From the NCBI GenBank assembly GCA_051155775.1, contig DAXETV010000013.1, positions 62,001 to 126,000 of the forward strand: a DNA stretch of 64,000 bases, given 5' to 3'. This DNA is from CAYSCZ01 sp051155775 (lineage in GTDB: Bacteria; Bacteroidota; Bacteroidia; Cytophagales; Cyclobacteriaceae). The notes under the pieces are model-generated. The model was not told where the DNA came from. It made no database searches and saw only the letters and a program-made list of their open reading frames with translations. Position 1 is the stretch's first letter, and the number at the start of each line of letters is the position of its first letter. Below are positions 7,610-16,631 of the stretch, piece after piece. The position numbers were made by a program, and so were the translations under genes.

Positions 7610-8530
7610 ATGACTACATTAAAAAACATTTGGATTTTATTAATTGGGGTGGGATTAGTTTTTATTTCATCATGTAGCGATGATGACGATGAAACACCAT
7701 CCGTAGCTGGTCCGGAATTGACAATTCAAGCATCTGTAGATGGTGCAACTTTATCAAATGGAGGTGATGTGAATGCCGGGGATACGGTGGATTTTGACAT
7801 CACAGTAAATGCTCCGGCAGGGTTCAATACCATTAATATCTCTCAAGACGGAAGCGTACTACAAACATTCTCTAGAGACCCTGGGGAGTTTCTGGAACAG
7901 GCAACTTTTGATTTACAAGTGACAACAAACGTTAATCAGGCAGGTACTTCTGCAACACTGGACTTTGAAGCAATTGATGATGAAAATCAAACAAATACCA
8001 GTAGTTTTTCATTCAGTCTTGTATCTCCTGATGCAAAAGTCCAGACTGCCGTACTACTTGAAGCTCCATTGGCAGATAACTCTTCACTAACTTTTTACTC
8101 TATTTCCCAGGATCAGAGATATAGCCAAAATGATGTCTTTGGCACCCCTGACCCGATTTCAGAGAATATCGATATCGGTTATTTCTTTGGTCAGGCGGAT
8201 GATGCATCTTTATCATCACCTGCGCTATATCCCTCTGATATATTGGATTTATCTTTATGGAGTGTAAGAAACTCTACCAAGCTTGAACTTACTACTTTAT
8301 CACCATCAGATTTTATGGAATTAAGCTCTGTTGCAGATGTTGAGTCAGCTTTAACCGGCATTGATTTGAGTACGGCCGGGGAATTTATTACCAATCTCTC
8401 AGAGAATGATGTAATTGCTTTTAGAACTTCAAGCAGTATCGAAGGGTTAATGATCGTTCAGAGTATTACACCTGGTGATGGACAAAATGGCCAAATAGAA
8501 CTAGAGTTTATTTTGGCCCAATCAAACTAG
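7610..8530 (+). CDS. Surface-type lipoprotein with immunoglobulin-like N-terminal domain
   Basis: 306 residues. The signal peptide ends in a lipobox FISSC, giving lipidated Cys22, and is followed directly by SDDDDE (23-28). An acidic stretch right after the cysteine resembles the lipoprotein export signal that places Bacteroidota lipoproteins on the outer face of the outer membrane. Residues about 35-150 are beta-rich with repeated Asp, Asn, Thr and Ser, as in PKD/Ig-like adhesive domains; the remainder is not recognised. It contains no cysteine after Cys22 and no catalytic motif that I can see. A terminator follows the stop. Function unknown; a structural or adhesive role is an inference. 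Confidence 0.65.
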   Translation: MTTLKNIWILLIGVGLVFISSCSDDDDETPSVAGPELTIQASVDGATLSNGGDVNAGDTVDFDITVNAPAGFNTINISQDGSVLQTFSRDPGEFLEQATFDLQVTTNVNQAGTSATLDFEAIDDENQTNTSSFSFSLVSPDAKVQTAVLLEAPLADNSSLTFYSISQDQRYSQNDVFGTPDPISENIDIGYFFGQADDASLSSPALYPSDILDLSLWSVRNSTKLELTTLSPSDFMELSSVADVESALTGIDLSTAGEFITNLSENDVIAFRTSSSIEGLMIVQSITPGDGQNGQIELEFILAQSN

Positions 8531-8553
8531 CATTTCCTAAATTCATAGATTTT

Positions 8554-8579
8554 AAGCCCCTTAAATGGGGCTTTTTTAT
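8554..8579 (+). terminator. Terminator after the lipoprotein gene
   Basis: AAGCCCC (8554-8560) pairs with GGGGCTT (8567-8573) over a six-base loop, followed by six T. The ATG inside it (8565) is therefore not a likely start for the next gene. Confidence 0.85.
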
Positions 8580-8606
8580 TTTATATTGCTGGTAAAATTT
8601 ATTGGC

Positions 8607-9869
8607 ATGAGAAAATTTTTATTATTGACAGTTTTAATCACATCAATTGGTTGTACTAAAAAATCAGATAATCAAAATAATTCTCACGAAACCAGGCCAG
8701 TTTCTGAAATGACAGACCAAGAGCTAAAGGAATTCACCAATGAGATTGCCAGAGAGGTAATAATTGCTGATGGCCATGTTGATTTGCCATATCGCATGGA
8801 GGTGGCTGGATTTATGATTAGAAAAGAGATTATGGATGTTTCTGTAAGAACCGAAGATGGAAACTTTGATTATCCAAGAGCCAAAGAAGGTGGCCTTGAT
8901 GCGCCATTTATGTCAATTTATGTTCCCGCGTCATATCAAAAGACAGGAGGGGCCAAAGAATTTGCAGATTCTTTGATAACAATGGTTGAAAAAATTACTG
9001 TCCAATACCCTGATAAATTTGCAATGGCTTATAAACCTGAAGATATCATAGAGAATTTCAGGTTAGGTTTGGTTTCCTTACCGATGGGTATGGAAAATGG
9101 TGCGCCTATCGGGAAAAACATTGAAAATGTTGATTACTTCTATAATAGGGGGATTAGATACATTACCCTTACACATTCTAAAGATAATCTAATATGTGAT
9201 TCATCCTATGATACCACCAGGACATGGAATGGCTTGAGTCCATTTGGAGCGGAAGTTGTAAAAAGAATGAACCAGACGGGTATTATGATAGATATCTCAC
9301 ATGTATCGGATAGTGCTTTCTATGATGTTATGCAGATTACGAATGTTCCGGTAATAGCTTCTCATTCATCATGTAGAAACTTTACCCCTGGCTTCGAAAG
9401 GAATATGTCTGATGCAATGATTAAAGCGTTGGCAAAAAATGGAGGTGTCATCAACATAAATTTTGGATCAAGCTTTTTAGATGGTGAATCAAGGGCAGCT
9501 TTCAACGAAATCAGAGAACATATTGTGAACTGGCTTGCTGAGAATGATCTAAAAAGAAGCGATCCGGAGGCCAGGATATATATCGAAAAATATTACGAGA
9601 AAAAAAATCCTTTTTCAACTGTTGAAAAAGTGGCTGACCACATTGATCATGTCAGAGACCTGGTGGGGATTGACCATATTGGCTTTGGATCTGATTTTGA
9701 TGGTGTTGGTAACTCATTACCTATTGGCTTAAAAGATGTTTCTCAATACCCTAACCTGATTTATGAGTTAATAAAAAGAGGTTATTCCAGGGAAGACCTT
9801 GAAAAAATTTGCCATAAAAATTTATTTCGTGTCTGGGATGAGGTTAGAAAATATGCTCGTAATACTTAA
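8607..9869 (+). CDS. Membrane dipeptidase, peptidase family M19, lipoprotein
   Basis: Zinc dipeptidase of the renal dipeptidase family, cleaving dipeptides (often L-X-D-X or D-Ala-type) outside the cytoplasm. From ATG 8607 the 420-residue protein begins with a lipoprotein signal ending TSIGC (Cys16). A longer frame from 8565 would start inside the upstream terminator and bury this signal. The metal ligands are present: H57 and D59 in ADGHVD, the bridging Glu in GMENGAPIG, His in ISHVSD, His in IASHSSCR, and the late Asp in GSDFDGVG. Length is normal. It ends one base before the stop of dxs on the other strand, so the two genes converge with no space. Confidence 0.9.
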   Translation: MRKFLLLTVLITSIGCTKKSDNQNNSHETRPVSEMTDQELKEFTNEIAREVIIADGHVDLPYRMEVAGFMIRKEIMDVSVRTEDGNFDYPRAKEGGLDAPFMSIYVPASYQKTGGAKEFADSLITMVEKITVQYPDKFAMAYKPEDIIENFRLGLVSLPMGMENGAPIGKNIENVDYFYNRGIRYITLTHSKDNLICDSSYDTTRTWNGLSPFGAEVVKRMNQTGIMIDISHVSDSAFYDVMQITNVPVIASHSSCRNFTPGFERNMSDAMIKALAKNGGVININFGSSFLDGESRAAFNEIREHIVNWLAENDLKRSDPEARIYIEKYYEKKNPFSTVEKVADHIDHVRDLVGIDHIGFGSDFDGVGNSLPIGLKDVSQYPNLIYELIKRGYSREDLEKICHKNLFRVWDEVRKYARNT

Positions 9870-11792
9870 TTATTGTAGAATAGTATCAGCAGTAGCCATT
9901 ATTTCATTGCAATGATCAAAAATGCCTTGAGCATCAAAATTACATTCATGATGTAATTGAGGCTGCTCTCCGTGCTCTATGATTTTATCAGGTATTCCAA
10001 GCCTTGTTACCCGTGAATTATATCCATTATCAGCCATGAACTCAAGGATAGCGCTTCCAAAGCCACCCATAATACATCCATCTTCAACAGTAAGAATTTT
10101 ACTATACTTTTTAAAGATTGCATGCAGTAATTGCTCATCCAGTGGTTTCACAAATCTCATATCATAATGCCCGGCATTGATGCCATGATCTGATAATTGA
10201 TTACATGCATCCACCGCATAATTTCCTACATGGCCTATCGTTAATATCGCTAAATCATTACCTTCCTTTATTATTCTACCTGTGCCAATTTCGATTTCTT
10301 CCATATCATTTCTCCAATCAACCTGCACACCTTTGCCCCGTGGATATCTAATGGAAAAAGGCCCTTTTCTTGGCATTTGAGCTGTATACATTAGGTTTCT
10401 TAATTCGCTCTCATTCATAGGTGCAGAAACCACAATGTTAGGAAGGCATCTTAAATACGCGAGATCGTATGCGCCATGATGCGTGGGGCCATCCGCTCCG
10501 GCAAAACCCGCTCGATCCAGGCAAAACACTACATGTAAATTTTGGATACAAACATCATGAATAACCTGATCATAAGCCCGTTGCATAAAGGTGCTATAGA
10601 TATTACAAAAAGGGATGATATCCTGCGTTGCCAGGCCGGCAGATAACGTAACGGCATGTTGTTCAGCAATTCCAACATCAAATGCTCTTTCGGGCATTTC
10701 TTTCATCATTATGTTCATAGATGATCCGGAAGGCATAGCGGGAGTAATACCCATAATCTTGTCATTCTTCTTAGCCAATTCAACAATCGTATGGCCAAAA
10801 ACCTGTTGATATTTTGGTGGTTCAGGATTGAGGGGGATTTTCTTTTTTATCTCCCCTGTAATTTTATCAAATTTACCAGGCGCATGCCATTTTGTTTGAT
10901 CTTTTTCTGCTTCAGCAAAACCCTTGCCCTTGACAGTAACGCAATGTAAGATTTTGGGACCAGGTATTTCTTTGAGATCATTAAAGACATGAATCAAATG
11001 GTTCAAATCATGACCATCCACCGGCCCAAAATATCTTAGGTTTAAAGATTCAAATAAATTACTTTGTTTGAGCAAAAATGATTTGGCACTTGTCTCGAAC
11101 TTAGATAAAATTTCCCTTGCATTGGAACCAAATTTATTGACCTTTCCAAGAATATTCCAGATCTCATCCCTTAATTTATTATATGTCCTGGAGGTGGTAA
11201 TGTCTGTTAGATAATCTTTTAAAGCGCCTACATTGGGGTCAATTGACATACAATTATCATTCAAGACAATTAAAAGGTTACTATCGCTTACCCCAGCATG
11301 GTTCATTGCTTCGAATGCTAATCCACCGGTCATTGCTCCATCACCTATGACAGCGATATGATGTTTGTCTTTTTCATTTTTATATTTCGATGCAAGAGAC
11401 ATTCCAAGCGCTGCTGATATGGATGTTGAAGAATGACCCACACCAAAAGTGTCATATTCACTTTCCTTGATTTTTGGGAAACCTGACATTCCTTTGTAGA
11501 CCCTGTTTGTATGGAAAGAATCTCTTCTTCCGGTAAGGATTTTATGTCCATAAGCCTGGTGACCTACATCCCAGACCAGTAGATCTTTTGGCGTATCAAA
11601 AACATAGTGAAGCGCTATGGTTAATTCAACAACACCTAAACTTGCACCAAAATGTCCGCCATAGACAGAAACGTTATCTATTATGAATTGTCTTAATTCC
11701 TCGCTAAGCGTAATTAAATCTGTTTGATCCAGTTTTTTAAGATCTTTGGGACTATTGGTTTTAGAAAGTAATGGACCGGGTTTGATTAACAT
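9870..11792 (-). CDS. dxs: 1-deoxy-D-xylulose-5-phosphate synthase
   Basis: First enzyme of the MEP isoprenoid pathway: condenses pyruvate and glyceraldehyde-3-phosphate using thiamine diphosphate. The 640-residue length is normal. Visible motifs are YGGHFGASLG (44-53, with the conserved His), DVGHQAYGHKILTGR (75-89), the ThDP/Mg motif GDGAMTGG (150-157) closed by N180, the catalytic Glu in DVGIAEQH, and DRAGFAGADGPTHHG in the transketolase domain. It is transcribed away from scpA. Its product feeds the polyprenyl diphosphate synthase found at 37224 and the quinones and undecaprenyl carriers that the envelope genes in this window need. Confidence 0.97.
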   Translation of the reverse strand: MLIKPGPLLSKTNSPKDLKKLDQTDLITLSEELRQFIIDNVSVYGGHFGASLGVVELTIALHYVFDTPKDLLVWDVGHQAYGHKILTGRRDSFHTNRVYKGMSGFPKIKESEYDTFGVGHSSTSISAALGMSLASKYKNEKDKHHIAVIGDGAMTGGLAFEAMNHAGVSDSNLLIVLNDNCMSIDPNVGALKDYLTDITTSRTYNKLRDEIWNILGKVNKFGSNAREILSKFETSAKSFLLKQSNLFESLNLRYFGPVDGHDLNHLIHVFNDLKEIPGPKILHCVTVKGKGFAEAEKDQTKWHAPGKFDKITGEIKKKIPLNPEPPKYQQVFGHTIVELAKKNDKIMGITPAMPSGSSMNIMMKEMPERAFDVGIAEQHAVTLSAGLATQDIIPFCNIYSTFMQRAYDQVIHDVCIQNLHVVFCLDRAGFAGADGPTHHGAYDLAYLRCLPNIVVSAPMNESELRNLMYTAQMPRKGPFSIRYPRGKGVQVDWRNDMEEIEIGTGRIIKEGNDLAILTIGHVGNYAVDACNQLSDHGINAGHYDMRFVKPLDEQLLHAIFKKYSKILTVEDGCIMGGFGSAILEFMADNGYNSRVTRLGIPDKIIEHGEQPQLHHECNFDAQGIFDHCNEIMATADTILQ

Positions 11793-11917
11793 AAAAAGTA
11801 AATTAAAGTGTTATTTGAACAAAGCAAAATTAATATTTGTTTGTCACCATAATTTTAATTAAAGATAAATAGATAATTTGCATTTGTGCTTCAAAAAACA
11901 AATCCAAAATACGATCT

Positions 11918-12655
11918 GTGAGCTTTGAAATTAAAACCCCGCTGTTTGAAGGGCCATTTGATTTGTTACTGTTTTTTATTGAAAGGGATGAAATCAATAT
12001 TTACGATATTCCAATATACAAAATTACAAATGATTTTATCGAATACATAAATCATTTGGAAAGAATGAATATAGAAGTTGCTAGTGAGTTTATTCTGGTG
12101 GCCTCAAAACTTATGAATATAAAGGCTAAAATGCTGCTGCCCAGACCAAGCTTTAATGAAGAAGGAGAGGAGATAGATCCAAGGGATGAACTTGTAAAAC
12201 ATCTTTTGGAGTATAAAAAATTTAAATTGGTGGTCGGTGCTTTTGAGGCTCTGGAAAAGCATAGACAATCCAAGGTGTCACGAGGTAGCAGTAAGAATGA
12301 AATCAAGCGCATTGCACAATCCGTTAATGTAGAGGCGGAGCTCCAATCTATCGATTTATATAAACTATTTAGGGTTTATCAAAAGGTGTTGACAAGGTTG
12401 GGTGAGCAAGATCAACAGTCATTCCATACCATTGACAAGTTTCAGTATACCATAGAAGGTCAAAAAGAATTTATTCTAAATCGACTTGAAGAAAGAAATC
12501 AATTATCTTTCTATGATCTCGTAGATACTAACCCTACAAGGATTGCTGCTATATTTAATTTTTTGGCGATTCTTGAAATGATTAATTCCCAACTAATCAG
12601 AATAGTGATGGGTATAGGATACAATAATTTTTGGATCCGCATAAATGATAATTAG
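11918..12655 (+). CDS. scpA: Segregation and condensation protein A
   Basis: ScpA is the kleisin that bridges the two SMC heads in the bacterial condensin complex, with ScpB. The 245-residue protein starts at GTG 11918 with the family N-terminus FEGPFDLLLFFIERDEINIYDIP-type helix (residues 10-32), contains the VASEFILVASKLMNIKAKMLLP-type segment near 50-72, and ends in a small winged-helix part (LAILEMI). scpB and smc are not in this window. Downstream ndk faces it, eight bases apart. No ATG lies nearby in frame, which supports the GTG start. Confidence 0.9.
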   Translation: MSFEIKTPLFEGPFDLLLFFIERDEINIYDIPIYKITNDFIEYINHLERMNIEVASEFILVASKLMNIKAKMLLPRPSFNEEGEEIDPRDELVKHLLEYKKFKLVVGAFEALEKHRQSKVSRGSSKNEIKRIAQSVNVEAELQSIDLYKLFRVYQKVLTRLGEQDQQSFHTIDKFQYTIEGQKEFILNRLEERNQLSFYDLVDTNPTRIAAIFNFLAILEMINSQLIRIVMGIGYNNFWIRINDN

Positions 12656-12663
12656 AAATTCTA

Positions 12664-13083
12664 TCAATATCGTTCTAGCTGATTGAAGAAAAAGTCTCCC
12701 TCGATTTTTGCATTTTCATCAGAATCAGAACCATGAATTGCATTGGCTTCGATTGACGTTGCGAATAACTTTCTGATTGTACCTTCATCTGCTTTTGCTG
12801 GATCTGTTGAACCTATCAGCTTTCTAAAATCATCTACAGCGTTATTTTTTTCTAAAATCATAGCAATAATAGGTCCGGAAGTCATGTATTTAACCAGATC
12901 ATTATAAAAAGGCCTTTCTTTATGGACCTCATAAAACTTTTTAGCTAAATTCTCACTAAGTCTGGTTAGTCTTTGGGCTTTGAGTACAAAACCAGCTTTT
13001 TCAATCATTTGAATTATCGATCCAGAATTTCCTGCCTGGAAAGCATCTGGTTTAATTATTGTAAATGTTGTGTTACCTGACAT
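12664..13083 (-). CDS. ndk: Nucleoside diphosphate kinase
   Basis: Transfers the gamma phosphate of ATP to nucleoside diphosphates through a phosphohistidine. The 139 residues match the family length. K11 lies in the IIKPDAF start, R104 in GTIRKLFA, and the catalytic H117 is in the NAIHGSDS motif. It is transcribed divergently from the sugar-phosphate transferase gene across 79 bases. Start at ATG 13083 gives the usual short N-terminus. Confidence 0.97.
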   Translation of the reverse strand: MSGNTTFTIIKPDAFQAGNSGSIIQMIEKAGFVLKAQRLTRLSENLAKKFYEVHKERPFYNDLVKYMTSGPIIAMILEKNNAVDDFRKLIGSTDPAKADEGTIRKLFATSIEANAIHGSDSDENAKIEGDFFFNQLERY

Positions 13084-13138
13084 CTTAAGTAATATTTAGA
13101 TTATGGATAAAATATATGATGATTTTGATAATAAAAAT

Positions 13139-13146
13139 TACTTTTG
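13139..13146 (+). promoter_or_regulatory. Candidate -7 box upstream of the WcaJ-type gene
   Basis: TACTTTTG matches the Bacteroidota -7 consensus TAnnTTTG. I see no well-spaced -33 TTTG, so support is limited. Confidence 0.3.
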
Positions 13147-13162
13147 GAGGTTTTGATATAAT

Positions 13163-14536
13163 ATGGCAAAAAGAAGATTCTCAAAATTTTTTCCGCTAGT
13201 CTTTCTTGCGATAGATCTTATACTCTTAAACGCTTCTTTTTTTGCAGCAAACTACATAAAGTTTTTTGAATTTTGGTATGTAAATGATAACTATCCTCTG
13301 CTTTTATTATTTCTCAATATTACCTGGGTTGTATTGTTTATCGTTTTTCGACTGGACGAATTTAATCGAGAGGCTTCTGTTCTAGACCATATCAATCAGG
13401 TACTTATTGCACTGGTCACAAACCTTGCTATTATTTTCTCCATGTGGGTTATAACTAAATCCTATTTCTATTCCCGCGGTCATTTATTTTACACTTTCCT
13501 GTCATTCTCAATACTTCTAAATTCATGGCGTTTTTTGTTTTATTATGTTTTAAGGTATTACAGGGCGAGAGGCTTTAATATTCGGAATGTACTGATTATT
13601 GGTTATGGCGAGACTTCCAGGTTATTAGAAAATCATATCAAAAAAAATCCGAACCTTGGTTATAATTTATTGGGATATTTAGATGATAACTATAAAAAGG
13701 CCAGAACCAGCATATACCAGTTAGAAAGCTTTTGCAAACAAAACGCGGTAGATCTGATATTCTGCAATTTTTCAAATCTGAGTGAAAACCAAACCAAAGA
13801 GATTATTGATTATGCTGAGAATAATTTGATAAAAATCAATGTTATTTCTCGCTTTAGTAATTTTTACGGGAGAAATCTGACTTTTGAAAAGTATGGACAC
13901 ATACCGGTAATTTCAATCAACACAATCCCCCTTGATAGTGAGGTAAATCTATTGATCAAAAGGTCTTTTGATGTAATATTTTCTTCCCTGGTGTTAATAT
14001 GTATATTTTCCTGGTTAGTTCCTATCATCGCTTTATTGATAAAATTGGATTCAGAGGGTCCTGTATTTTTTAAGCAGAGGAGGCATGGCCGGGGAAACAA
14101 ATATTTTTCATGCTTTAAGTTCAGAACCATGATCATAAATAACGATTCTGATCACAAGCAAGCAACAAAGTCTGATCCAAGGGTTACCAGAATAGGGAGT
14201 ATACTACGCAAAACCAGTATGGACGAATTACCTCAGTTCATCAATGTTTTCAAGGGGGAGATGTCCATTGTGGGGCCCAGGCCTCATCCAATAAAATTAA
14301 ATGAAGAATTCTCCAGCAAGATCGATCGCTTTTTCCAAAGACATATGGTTAAGCCAGGTATAACCGGGTTGGCTCAGGCTAAAGGATATAGAGGCGAAAC
14401 AGCGCAATTTAGTGATATGTCAGGCAGAATAAGACTCGATAAGTTCTATGTAAGGAACTGGAGTCTTACGCTTGATTTCAAGATTATTGTTCTGACTTTT
14501 TTTTCACTAATCAAGGATTCGCAAAAAGCGTATTAA
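13163..14536 (+). CDS. Undecaprenyl-phosphate glycosyl-1-phosphate transferase (WcaJ-type)
   Basis: Transfers a sugar-1-phosphate, usually glucose, from a nucleotide sugar to undecaprenyl phosphate, the first step of an exopolysaccharide or capsule repeat unit. The 457-residue protein has four or five N-terminal membrane helices (about 10-140), a Rossmann-like CoA-binding-type middle domain beginning LIIGYGETS, and the C-terminal catalytic domain from KRSFD (about 269) with a membrane hairpin, FKQRRHGRG, CFKFRTM, RKTSMDELPQ, GPRPHP and KPGITGLAQ. All core motifs are intact. GGAGG sits 12 bases before ATG 13163. No other polysaccharide genes adjoin it, so the sugar is unknown. Confidence 0.9.
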   Translation: MAKRRFSKFFPLVFLAIDLILLNASFFAANYIKFFEFWYVNDNYPLLLLFLNITWVVLFIVFRLDEFNREASVLDHINQVLIALVTNLAIIFSMWVITKSYFYSRGHLFYTFLSFSILLNSWRFLFYYVLRYYRARGFNIRNVLIIGYGETSRLLENHIKKNPNLGYNLLGYLDDNYKKARTSIYQLESFCKQNAVDLIFCNFSNLSENQTKEIIDYAENNLIKINVISRFSNFYGRNLTFEKYGHIPVISINTIPLDSEVNLLIKRSFDVIFSSLVLICIFSWLVPIIALLIKLDSEGPVFFKQRRHGRGNKYFSCFKFRTMIINNDSDHKQATKSDPRVTRIGSILRKTSMDELPQFINVFKGEMSIVGPRPHPIKLNEEFSSKIDRFFQRHMVKPGITGLAQAKGYRGETAQFSDMSGRIRLDKFYVRNWSLTLDFKIIVLTFFSLIKDSQKAY

Positions 14537-14625
14537 AAAATACCTTAATATCTTCTGATCTGCTTATTTATTTAAAGGCCTTAATGCATTTTTACAGTTT
14601 GATGTAATATTAAATTATTCACTGC

Positions 14626-15669
14626 ATGCTTTCAGAGATCGAGAAAATAAGAAAAGAGATTAATGATTTTAGTGTTTCAACAGAGGAGGAGCTGGAGTCT
14701 TTTAGAAAAAAATATATAGGAAGAAAAAGCGTAATCAATCAATTATTTGAAAATTTTAAACGGCTGCCGGGTGAACAAAAGAGGGAGATAGGCAAGACTT
14801 TGAATATTTTGAAAGAGGAAGCTCAAAATTTATTTAAGCGGTATGTAGAAAATATTAATAATAAGAAAGAAAAACAGAAGTCTGATGTTCCAGACATGAC
14901 CTTACCTAACATTCCTAATACATTGGGTTCAAGACATCCGGTGTCTATTATAAAAGAGCGAATGATAGCAATTTTTGCAAGGATAGGTTTTAGTGTTGAG
15001 GAAGGCCCTGAAATTGAAGAGGATTGGTATAATTTCACAGCCTTAAATTTCCCTGAAAATCATCCTGCCAGAGAAATGCAGGACACATTTTTTATAGAAA
15101 ATGATCCTGACATTGTACTCAGAACACACACCTCCAATGTACAAATAAGACTGATGGAAAAAGCTAAACCACCCATCAGGAGTATTATGCCAGGAAGAGT
15201 ATACCGCAATGAGGCTATATCAGCGCGGGCCCATTGCTTTTTTCATCAGATAGAAGGATTATACATCAATAAGAATGTTGGGTTTAAAGACCTCAAAGAC
15301 ACTTTATATTATTTTGCTCGTGAACTATTTGGTAATAATACCAAGATAAGGTTCAGACCATCCTATTTTCCTTTCACTGAGCCAAGTGCTGAAATTGATA
15401 TCTCGTGTGGCTTGAATGAACCAGGGGAATGTAAACTCTGTGGAGGAACTAAAAATATTTGTAAAGGCACAGGTTGGGTTGAAATAGGAGGATCCGGTAT
15501 GGTGGACCCCAACGTACTGGAAAATTGTAAAATTGATCCTGATATTTACACGGGATTTGCTTTTGGAATGGGTGTGGAACGGATTGCCATGTTAAAATAT
15601 CAAATAAAAGATATCAGACTATTTACTGAAAATGATATCAGGTTTTTACGCCAATTTATTGGTGCTTAG
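14626..15669 (+). CDS. pheS: Phenylalanyl-tRNA synthetase alpha subunit
   Basis: Catalytic class II subunit of the (alpha-beta)2 enzyme that charges tRNA-Phe. 347 residues: an N-terminal coiled coil (about 1-90), then the catalytic core with motif 2 (VYRNEAISARAH, about 192-203), FHQIEGL, and motif 3 FGMGVERIAMLKY near 312-324. A cysteine-rich insert (CKLCGGTKNIC) precedes GSGMVDPNVL; its four cysteines may bind a metal. pheT is not adjacent, which is common in this phylum. The gene overlaps the end of the facing MoxR gene by four bases. Confidence 0.95.
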   Translation: MLSEIEKIRKEINDFSVSTEEELESFRKKYIGRKSVINQLFENFKRLPGEQKREIGKTLNILKEEAQNLFKRYVENINNKKEKQKSDVPDMTLPNIPNTLGSRHPVSIIKERMIAIFARIGFSVEEGPEIEEDWYNFTALNFPENHPAREMQDTFFIENDPDIVLRTHTSNVQIRLMEKAKPPIRSIMPGRVYRNEAISARAHCFFHQIEGLYINKNVGFKDLKDTLYYFARELFGNNTKIRFRPSYFPFTEPSAEIDISCGLNEPGECKLCGGTKNICKGTGWVEIGGSGMVDPNVLENCKIDPDIYTGFAFGMGVERIAMLKYQIKDIRLFTENDIRFLRQFIGA

Positions 15670-16631
15670 ATCAGTCTTGAAATTATTTCATTGACAGATA
15701 CATTATCTGCCTCCGCCTTGAAATTTCGTATGATCCTATGTCTTAAAATAGGGCTGGCTATAGCCTGTACATCTTCAATATCAGGAGAATATTTCCCATT
15801 GAGGACAGCGTGGCATTTTGCTCCGAGCACTAAATATTGAGACGCTCTTGGCCCTGCACCCCATTCCAGGTATTCGGTTGAAATTTTAGAGGAATTGTCC
15901 GAACCAGGCCGGGTCTTGTGGGTAAGATTAACAGCATATTCGACTACATTATCTGCTATCGGTACTTTCCTGATCAATTTTTGATACTCAATGATATCCT
16001 CGGCGGATAATATCGGGTTGACTTTTTCGCTTATTTCCCTTGTCGTATTTTTAACAATTTCGATCTCTGAAGCAAAACTCGGGTAATCCAGTTCAACCAT
16101 AAACATGAATCTATCCAACTGAGCCTCTGGTAGGGGATAGGTGCCTTCCTGTTCAATTGGGTTTTGTGTAGCTAACACAAAAAATGGTTGGGAGAGCTCA
16201 TATTTCTTACCTGATATGGTGACTGAATATTCCTGCATTGACTCCAAAAGTGCAGATTGAGTTTTAGGAGGTGTTCTATTGATCTCATCGGCCAAGATAA
16301 TATTTGAAAATACAGGTCCTTTTACAAAGTGGAAGTTTCTTTCCTTATCTAAGGTTTCCGAACCAAGTATATCAGAAGGCATTAGGTCAGGGGTAAATTG
16401 TATCCTGTTAAAAGAAAGATGTAGCGCTGATGAGATGGTGTGGATCAGAAGGGTTTTGGCCAGGCCAGGCACTCCTACCAATAAAGCGTGTCCTTTACAA
16501 AATATAGATATTAGGATGAGTTTTATTACTCCCTCTTGACCTATTATGATTTTTTGTATCTCGCTTAAGAGCTTATCATAGCTATCTTTTAATGAATCTG
16601 CGACAGCAACGTCGGTTGTTTGGTTTTCCAT
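15666..16631 (-). CDS. MoxR-family AAA+ ATPase
   Basis: MoxR ATPases act as chaperones for assembly or activation of protein complexes, usually alongside VWA-domain proteins. From ATG 16631 the 321-residue protein has Walker A GVPGLAKT (53-60), Walker B LADEINR (113-119), sensor 1 in LATQNPIEQEGTY, and the lid domain with a GASQRA-like AGPRASQYL segment. The ATG overlaps the TGA of the upstream SurA gene (TGATG), so translation is coupled. The usual partners (DUF58, VWA, TPR genes) do not follow; the next gene is convergent pheS. Context places it with envelope chaperones. Confidence 0.93.
   Translation of the reverse strand: MENQTTDVAVADSLKDSYDKLLSEIQKIIIGQEGVIKLILISIFCKGHALLVGVPGLAKTLLIHTISSALHLSFNRIQFTPDLMPSDILGSETLDKERNFHFVKGPVFSNIILADEINRTPPKTQSALLESMQEYSVTISGKKYELSQPFFVLATQNPIEQEGTYPLPEAQLDRFMFMVELDYPSFASEIEIVKNTTREISEKVNPILSAEDIIEYQKLIRKVPIADNVVEYAVNLTHKTRPGSDNSSKISTEYLEWGAGPRASQYLVLGAKCHAVLNGKYSPDIEDVQAIASPILRHRIIRNFKAEADNVSVNEIISRLI

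Noticed and set aside
8565..8606. An upstream ATG start that would lengthen the M19 dipeptidase by 14 residues
   Set aside because: It lies within the terminator hairpin of the preceding gene and would bury the lipoprotein signal; ATG 8607 gives a good lipobox.
14537..14625. An AAGGCCTT palindrome before pheS as a terminator
   Set aside because: The stem has no loop and no T-run; it is too weak.
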